A stretch of DNA of 10,435 nucleotides, from NCBI GenBank assembly GCA_019242385.1, contig JAFAVO010000068.1, forward strand, positions 1 through 10,435, in the 5' to 3' direction. Made by a program: the position numbers and the translations under genes. Under the pieces are notes generated by a model. It was not told the DNA's origin and did not search any database. It worked only from the letters and a program-made list of their open reading frames with translations. The DNA is from Gammaproteobacteria bacterium (GTDB lineage: Bacteria > Pseudomonadota > Gammaproteobacteria > Steroidobacterales > Steroidobacteraceae). Of the stretch, positions 5,894 to 10,435 are shown piece after piece; the stretch's first letter is position 1; each line of letters opens with the position of its first letter.

Positions 5894-8302
5894 TCAGTGC
5901 AGCTGCAGGCGTAATCCGGCCCAGATTCCCAGCGGCGGCGCCGGGGACACCGCGTTCTCGTTGGTCCAGTTGGCGGGATTCGGAATGAAGGAGCCGTCCG
6001 GGTTGAAGGCGCTGCTGCGGAGGAATCCGGCGCTGGTGTAGTGCCGGTCGAAGAGGTTGGTGAGGCGCGCGAAGACCTCCGCACGCTCGCTGATGCGGAA
6101 AGTCGCGTGCAGATTCGCCACCACATAACCTGGGATCCAGCCGCTGCCGGCGATGTAGGCGCCGGCGGCGTTGGCCGCGCCGGCCTGATTGGCGTTGTTC
6201 TCGTTGCCGTGCAGGTAGGAGCCGGAGGCGGCGACCACATTGCCGCCGATGTTCCAGCGCTCGCCGAGCTGGTACTCGAGGATCAGGCGCCCGTTGTGGC
6301 GCGGCGTGAGGGGGATGCGGTCGCCGGGGTGGACGAGGATGTCGCCGTTGGCATCGGCGGTGCTGTTGGCTGCCGCGTTGACCGTGAAGCTCGACTGAAA
6401 GGTCGCATCGACCAGGCTGTACATCAGTTGCCAGTGGAAGCCGCCCTCGCGGCCGCCGAGCGCGAGGTCGAGTCCCTGACGGCGCGTGTTGCCGACGTTG
6501 GCGAAATAGCCGGCGTTGGTTGCGGCGGCGACGAACTGAATGTCGTTGCTGTTGACGGTGCGAAATGCGTCGGCGCTCCACACCAGCTTCTGCCCGGGCA
6601 GGCTGCCGCGCACGCCCGTCTCGGCGGTGCGTGCCACCACCTGCTCCAGTGCCGGGTCGCTGGCGAAGTCGTTGGGCAGTCCGCACGGCACCGCCGGATC
6701 GGCGCAGCCGAGCTCGATGACCGTGGGCGCACGGCTCGCCTCGTTGTAGTCGGCGTAGAAGGTGAGGTTCTCGCTCGGTGTCACGGTGAAGCCGAACGCC
6801 GGATTGGCACGGCTGAAGGTGTGATCGCCGCTGAGCGGGCGGGCCTGATCGAATCCGGCCCCGTAGTCGGCAATGTCGCTGTCGATGCTGTAACCCTGGA
6901 GAGTCTCGGTGTTGCGGTTGTAGCGCAGCGAGAAGCTCAGATGCAGCAGCGCGGTCGGCGACAGGGTGTCGGTGGCGTACACCCCGTAGAGGCGGTTGTC
7001 ACCGCTCAGCGAAATGACCGTCTGATTGTTGAACGGGCTGTCCTCGTAGATGAGCCTGCGCTCGGCGGAGAGTTGCCCGTACTGGAAGGACTGGGTGAAG
7101 GTGCTGCTCGAGTCGTTGTAATCGATGCCGAGAATCGCCTGGTTGTTCCAGTCAAGGAGCTGGTGCGAGTCGGTGAGCTGCAGCCCAAAGCCCGCGTTGC
7201 GCTGCCTGACATTGCCGGTGGCGTTCTGGCCGGGTGCGCACCAGGTGAGCTGCGCGCGGCTCGCCGCCGGGACGCTGCAATCGAAGGGCGGACCGCTGTA
7301 GCCGGGGTCGAGGTAGCTGTCGTTGACGTTGCCGTTGACGGTGTCGGTGACCAGATGACGGTAGTAGAGGTTGCCCGACAGCAGCAGCTTCGGGCTGAGG
7401 AACTGCGTGCCGGTCAGGTTGACGAAGTGCAGCAGGTTCCCGGTGAAGTCGGGTGTGTAGCTCGTCTCACGGCGGTAATCGAGCATGCTCTGCGGTACCG
7501 CGCCGTTGCCATAGAGGCTCGTGTCCGCATAGGTATAGCTGAGGTCGAGATCGGTCTGCTCGTTCTGCCAGCCGACCTTGCCGAACGCCTGCCACACGCG
7601 GGTCGGCGAGAAGTCACGCCAGCCGGTCTCATCGAAGTAGCTGCCGGTGAGAAAATAGTCGAAGTTGCCGAGCTCACCGCCGCTCGTGCCCTCGAAGGAG
7701 CGGCGGCCGAAGGACCCGCCATAGGCCTCGAGCTCGGTGCCGGGGTTGTCGTGCCCGCTCTTGGTGCGGACCGACAGCGCGCCGCCGAGGGTGTTGAGGC
7801 CGAACACCGGATTGGAGCCCGACATCAGCGTGACCGTCGAGATCGCCGACTGCGGAATCAGATCCCAGTTGACGGTGTCGCCGAAGGACTCATTCACGCG
7901 CACGCCATCGACGTACACCGAGAGCCCCACGGGCGTGCCGAGCAGCGGCGAAGCCGTGAAGCCGTGATAATTGATGTCGAGCTGAAATGGGTTGGCGGCG
8001 CTCTCATTGACATTGACGCCGCTGAAGTTGTTGTTGAGGTAGTCGGCGAGCTCGAGGCTCGACTGACGGCGCATGTCGGCGCTGTCGCCGGTCTGGACGT
8101 TGGAAGGTATCTGGTTGAGCGGCAGACCGAGGCCGGGGAGCGGCGTGTTGGCGATGACGGTGATCTGCGGCAGCTCCTGGGCGGCGGCCGGATTCGCCGC
8201 AGGCGCGGGCGCGGCATCGGCGGCCGCCGCGAGCGCCGGCAGCGCCGTGCCGGCGACGCAGATCAGGGTCCGCAGCTGCAGAGTCGCACTCGAATGTACC
8301 AT
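5894..8302 (-). CDS. TonB-dependent outer-membrane receptor
   Basis: Outer-membrane beta-barrel for energised uptake of a scarce ligand. The 802-residue protein looks complete. A signal peptide spans about 1-28 (ending ALAAAADA), an Ala/Pro-rich linker 29-42, a TonB-box-like ITVIA (47-51), a plug domain about 60-180 with YVDGVRVNE (130-138), NWDLIP (145-150) and FGLNTLGGALSV (167-178), and a barrel about 185-802 with typical late strands (FARLTNLFDRHY, 744-755). Two cysteine pairs (C342/C355 and C533/C540) sit in predicted loops. The start at 8302 is chosen for its signal peptide; a longer in-frame extension to 8434 would overlap the divergent peptidase gene. The 185-bp gap to the YHS/repeat gene allows an operon. 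The ligand is not readable. Siderophore uptake is the default guess, but the C1/PQQ neighbourhood makes a lanthanide chelate (LutH-like) or PQQ a reasonable alternative. Confidence 0.94.
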   Translation of the reverse strand: MVHSSATLQLRTLICVAGTALPALAAAADAAPAPAANPAAAQELPQITVIANTPLPGLGLPLNQIPSNVQTGDSADMRRQSSLELADYLNNNFSGVNVNESAANPFQLDINYHGFTASPLLGTPVGLSVYVDGVRVNESFGDTVNWDLIPQSAISTVTLMSGSNPVFGLNTLGGALSVRTKSGHDNPGTELEAYGGSFGRRSFEGTSGGELGNFDYFLTGSYFDETGWRDFSPTRVWQAFGKVGWQNEQTDLDLSYTYADTSLYGNGAVPQSMLDYRRETSYTPDFTGNLLHFVNLTGTQFLSPKLLLSGNLYYRHLVTDTVNGNVNDSYLDPGYSGPPFDCSVPAASRAQLTWCAPGQNATGNVRQRNAGFGLQLTDSHQLLDWNNQAILGIDYNDSSSTFTQSFQYGQLSAERRLIYEDSPFNNQTVISLSGDNRLYGVYATDTLSPTALLHLSFSLRYNRNTETLQGYSIDSDIADYGAGFDQARPLSGDHTFSRANPAFGFTVTPSENLTFYADYNEASRAPTVIELGCADPAVPCGLPNDFASDPALEQVVARTAETGVRGSLPGQKLVWSADAFRTVNSNDIQFVAAATNAGYFANVGNTRRQGLDLALGGREGGFHWQLMYSLVDATFQSSFTVNAAANSTADANGDILVHPGDRIPLTPRHNGRLILEYQLGERWNIGGNVVAASGSYLHGNENNANQAGAANAAGAYIAGSGWIPGYVVANLHATFRISERAEVFARLTNLFDRHYTSAGFLRSSAFNPDGSFIPNPANWTNENAVSPAPPLGIWAGLRLQLH

Positions 8303-8319
8303 CAGGCTTCCGGGAGTTG

Positions 8320-8349
8320 AGTGTAGGGAGCAGGTGCCGAGTCCGTCCA
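8320..8349 (-). promoter_or_regulatory. Possible sigma-70 promoter for the TonB-dependent receptor
   Basis: On the - strand, TGGACG (8349-8344) and TACACT (8325-8320) match the -35 and -10 consensus at four of six positions each, with an 18-base spacer. Transcription would start near 8313, leaving a very short leader that contains GGAAG before the ATG at 8302. It lies in the 107-bp divergent region shared with the peptidase gene. No operator repeat or Fur-like box was recognised there. Confidence 0.3.
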
Positions 8350-8409
8350 GATGATTCCGGGCGCGGCTGCGTGCTACCGTTGCGTCCCACACCTGAGCGG
8401 GGCACGACG

Positions 8410-10098
8410 GTGAGCGCATTCTCCGGGATCGCAAGATTCTGCGGCTCTAGCGCAGCGTTTGCGCTGGCCGGCGCGGCGCTCGCGCAGAGCCCGGCGGTCC
8501 CCGATGCGGTCGGGCAGGCGGCGCAGCGCTATATCACGCGCGCGGCGCTGGTGGCGCCGATCCGTTTCCTGTCGTCCGATCTGCTCGAGGGTCGCGGACC
8601 GGGCACACGCGGCGATGAGCTCGCACGCCTGTACCTGCAGACGCGGCTCGAAGGCATGGGCTACCACCCTGCCTTCCCCAATGGCGCCTGGCAGCAGCCC
8701 TTCGACATCGTTGGCATCAAGGGGCAGTTCCCGAAGAGCTGGAGCTTTCAGGGCCGCGGCGAGCGGGTCGATCTCAGCTGGCGCGAGGACTACGTTGCGG
8801 TCAGCGGGCTGCAGCAGGAAAGCGTGGGCATCGAGGATGCCGAGCTGGTGTTCGTCGGTTACGGCATCCAGGCGCCGGAGTTTCACTGGGACGACTTCAA
8901 GGGCGTGAACCTCACGGGGAAGATCCTCGTGATGATGAACAACGATCCCGACTGGGATCCGAACCTGTTCGCCGGCCGGCGGCGGCTCTACTACGGGCGC
9001 TGGGATTACAAGTACGAAAGTGCCGCGCGCCAGGGAGCGGCCGGCGCCATCATCATCCATACGACTCCCTCGGCAGGCTATCCGTGGCAGGTGGTGCAGA
9101 GCTCCTGGGGCGGGGAGCAGTTCGCGCTGCCGGCCGGCAGCGAGCCGCCCCTGCGCATCAAGGCCTGGGCGACCGAGGATGCGGTGCGGCGGCTGCTGCA
9201 GTCGAGCGGTCACGACCTCGACAAGCTGCGCACGGCGGCCCGCTCGCGCGAGTTCCGTCCCGTGGCGCTCGGCATTCGCACCTCGCTCAGCTTCACGAAC
9301 CGCCTCTCCCACGTGCAGACCGCGAACGTCGGTGGGGTGTTGTCCGGCAGTGATCCGAAGCTGGCGCCGCAGGTGGTGGTGCTCTCGGCGCATCACGATC
9401 ACTTCGGCATCGGCGAACCCGATGCGAGCGGCGATCGTGTCTATCACGGCGCGGTCGACAATGCCTCCGGCTGCGCGCAGGTACTGGCGATCGCGCAGGC
9501 GTTTGCCGGCCTGCCCGAGCGGCCGCGGCGCTCGGTGCTCGCGCTGTTCGTTGCCGGCGAGGAGCGCGGCCTGCTCGGCTCGAAGTACTACGCCGAGCAT
9601 CCGAGCTTTGCCGCCGGGCGGATCGCCGCGGACATCAACATCGATGGCGGCAACATTTTCGGCCGCACGCGCGATGCCACCTCGATCGCGCTCGGCAAGT
9701 CCTCGCTGGATGAGATCGCCGCGCGCGTCGCGGCCAGTCAGGGGCGGGTGGTCAAGGGTGATCAGTTCCCCGACCGGGGCTATTACTATCGCTCCGACCA
9801 GTTCTCCTTCGCGCGTATCGGCGTCCCGGCACTGTTCTTCGATGACGGCACCGATTTCATTGGCCGGCCGCCGGATTGGGGACGGCAGCAGATCGAGCAG
9901 TGGGAGCTGAAGAAATACCATCAGCCCTCCGACCGCCTGGAGGACAACTGGAACTTCGACGGCATGATCGAAGATGCACAGCTCGCCATGATGTCCGCGT
10001 GGCTGGTCGCGCAGGCGGATGCCATGCCCACCTGGAAGCCGGGCGATGAGTTCGAGGCGGCACGCAAGCGCGCGCTCGCCGCCGCGGGCGGTTCATAA
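8410..10098 (+). CDS. Exported M28-family zinc metallopeptidase (aminopeptidase-like)
   Basis: Secreted or periplasmic co-catalytic dizinc peptidase, probably an aminopeptidase that trims peptides from the N-terminus. The GTG at 8410 gives a 562-residue protein with a clean signal peptide (about 1-26, ending GAALAQ) and a G-rich ribosome-binding-like stretch about seven bases upstream. Expected metal and catalytic residues are all present: H328 (SAHHDHFG), D350 (GAVDNASG), E384-E385 (VAGEERGLLGS), D412 (NIDGG) and H504 (KYHQPSD). Between the N-terminal part and the catalytic core, about residues 140-270 resemble the PA domain inserted in many M28 peptidases (LVFVGYGI, GKILVMMNNDP, GAAGAIIIH). 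It is divergent from the receptor gene by 107 bp and is followed 35 bp later by an aminotransferase gene, so peptide breakdown and amino-acid turnover may be co-expressed. Substrate specificity is not predictable from the sequence. Confidence 0.94.
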   Translation: MSAFSGIARFCGSSAAFALAGAALAQSPAVPDAVGQAAQRYITRAALVAPIRFLSSDLLEGRGPGTRGDELARLYLQTRLEGMGYHPAFPNGAWQQPFDIVGIKGQFPKSWSFQGRGERVDLSWREDYVAVSGLQQESVGIEDAELVFVGYGIQAPEFHWDDFKGVNLTGKILVMMNNDPDWDPNLFAGRRRLYYGRWDYKYESAARQGAAGAIIIHTTPSAGYPWQVVQSSWGGEQFALPAGSEPPLRIKAWATEDAVRRLLQSSGHDLDKLRTAARSREFRPVALGIRTSLSFTNRLSHVQTANVGGVLSGSDPKLAPQVVVLSAHHDHFGIGEPDASGDRVYHGAVDNASGCAQVLAIAQAFAGLPERPRRSVLALFVAGEERGLLGSKYYAEHPSFAAGRIAADINIDGGNIFGRTRDATSIALGKSSLDEIAARVAASQGRVVKGDQFPDRGYYYRSDQFSFARIGVPALFFDDGTDFIGRPPDWGRQQIEQWELKKYHQPSDRLEDNWNFDGMIEDAQLAMMSAWLVAQADAMPTWKPGDEFEAARKRALAAAGGS

Positions 10099-10122
10099 GC
10101 CCACGCAAACACGAGGCACCTC

Positions 10123-10129
10123 GGAGGAG
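10123..10129 (+). promoter_or_regulatory. Strong ribosome binding site of the aminotransferase gene
   Basis: GGAGGAG closely matches the Shine-Dalgarno consensus and lies just before the ATG at 10134, fixing that start. Confidence 0.75.
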
Positions 10130-10133
10130 CCAT

Positions 10134-10435
10134 ATGTTCGAGCATCTTGCCGCGGTCGTGCCCGACCCCATTCTCGGCCTGATGACGGCATTCCGGGCCG
10201 ACCCGGATCCGCACAAGGTCGATCTGGGCGTCGGGGTCTACCGCGATGAGCACGGCAACACTCCGGTGCTGCAGTCGGTGCGGGCGGCCGAGAGCGCGCT
10301 GATCGCGCAGCAGACGACCAAGACCTACGTCGGGCCCGCGGGCAACGTGGCATTCAACCAGTCGATGGAGCAGCTCGTGCTCGGGGCGCGCCATCCCACG
10401 CTTGCCGCCGGCCGGGTACGCAGCGTGCAGACCCC
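10134..10435 (+). CDS. Aromatic/aspartate aminotransferase, class I PLP-dependent (3' end outside window)
   Basis: Only the first 100 residues are present, as the window ends inside the gene. The N-terminus has the AspC/TyrB pattern: MFEHL-x-x-V-x-PDPIL-x-L, then DLGVGVYRDEHGNTPVL, then TKTYVGPAGNVAFN. In this family that region forms the substrate-side arm and the first part of the fold. The enzyme should transfer amino groups between aspartate or aromatic amino acids and 2-oxoglutarate, with PLP as cofactor; the PLP lysine lies beyond the edge. It follows the M28 peptidase by 35 bp with a strong ribosome binding site, so the two are probably co-transcribed. AspC and TyrB cannot be separated on this fragment. 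Confidence 0.92.
   Translation, partial: MFEHLAAVVPDPILGLMTAFRADPDPHKVDLGVGVYRDEHGNTPVLQSVRAAESALIAQQTTKTYVGPAGNVAFNQSMEQLVLGARHPTLAAGRVRSVQT

Noticed and set aside
5709..6686. Upstream extension of the YHS/repeat gene to a 676-residue product
   Set aside because: The added part is Arg/Gln-rich and overlaps the receptor gene out of frame. The signal peptide after the ATG at 5708 marks the true start.
6041..8320. Very long open frame (759 codons) on the + strand opposite the TonB-dependent receptor
   Set aside because: It is the mirror frame of a clearly recognised receptor gene in GC-rich DNA. Its translation is low-complexity Val/Ala/Arg/Glu-rich sequence without domains, signal peptide or ribosome binding site.
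8317..8409. Upstream extension of the M28 peptidase to an in-frame TTG at 8317 (593 residues)
   Set aside because: The extension has no export signal and would bury the signal peptide that follows the GTG at 8410.
8303..8434. Upstream extension of the receptor to 846 residues
   Set aside because: It would place 44 Arg/Ser-rich residues before the signal peptide and overlap the divergent peptidase gene; the ATG at 8302 fits better.

Overview
The window is GC-rich, densely coded bacterial DNA with strong G/C preference at third codon positions. It carries seven genes plus the start of an eighth, and no intergenic stretch reaches 300 bases. A TonB-dependent outer-membrane receptor and several Sec-exported proteins show a Gram-negative (diderm) host. 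Glutathione-dependent formaldehyde oxidation, an AcoR-type sigma-54 activator, an M28 peptidase and an AspC/TyrB-type aminotransferase suggest a proteobacterium, perhaps a gammaproteobacterium. The lineage is inferred from gene content only. I see no mobile elements, tRNA or rRNA genes, or CRISPR arrays.

Region 1 (1-3212, + strand) is a formaldehyde module. It holds the 3' part of a sigma-54-dependent activator, then S-(hydroxymethyl)glutathione synthase (gfa), then S-(hydroxymethyl)glutathione dehydrogenase (class III alcohol dehydrogenase). The two enzymes capture formaldehyde on glutathione and oxidise it to S-formylglutathione. The S-formylglutathione hydrolase and any formaldehyde-producing primary dehydrogenase are not in the window.

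Region 2 (3312-5708) is the most unusual part. A + strand gene encodes an exported seven-bladed YVTN beta-propeller, of the type found beside PQQ-dependent alcohol oxidation genes, with an extra C-terminal YHS-like domain. It converges, stop codons three bases apart, on a - strand gene for an exported 350-residue protein. That protein starts with the same kind of YHS-like domain and continues with two copies of a roughly 83-residue module. I do not recognise a named family for this second protein.

Region 3 (5709-8302, - strand) is a complete TonB-dependent receptor, transcribed towards the YHS/repeat gene and possibly in one operon with it. A perfect 12-bp stem-loop lies between the two. Together the propeller, the YHS proteins and the receptor look like an envelope system attached to a C1 or alcohol oxidation locus. 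Uptake or handling of a metal or redox cofactor (for example a lanthanide chelate or PQQ) is a hypothesis, not something the sequence proves.

Region 4 (8410-10435, + strand) starts divergently from the receptor across 107 bp. It encodes an exported M28 zinc aminopeptidase with all expected metal ligands, followed 35 bp later by the 5' end of an aromatic/aspartate aminotransferase gene cut by the window edge. This pair looks like ordinary peptide and amino-acid metabolism.
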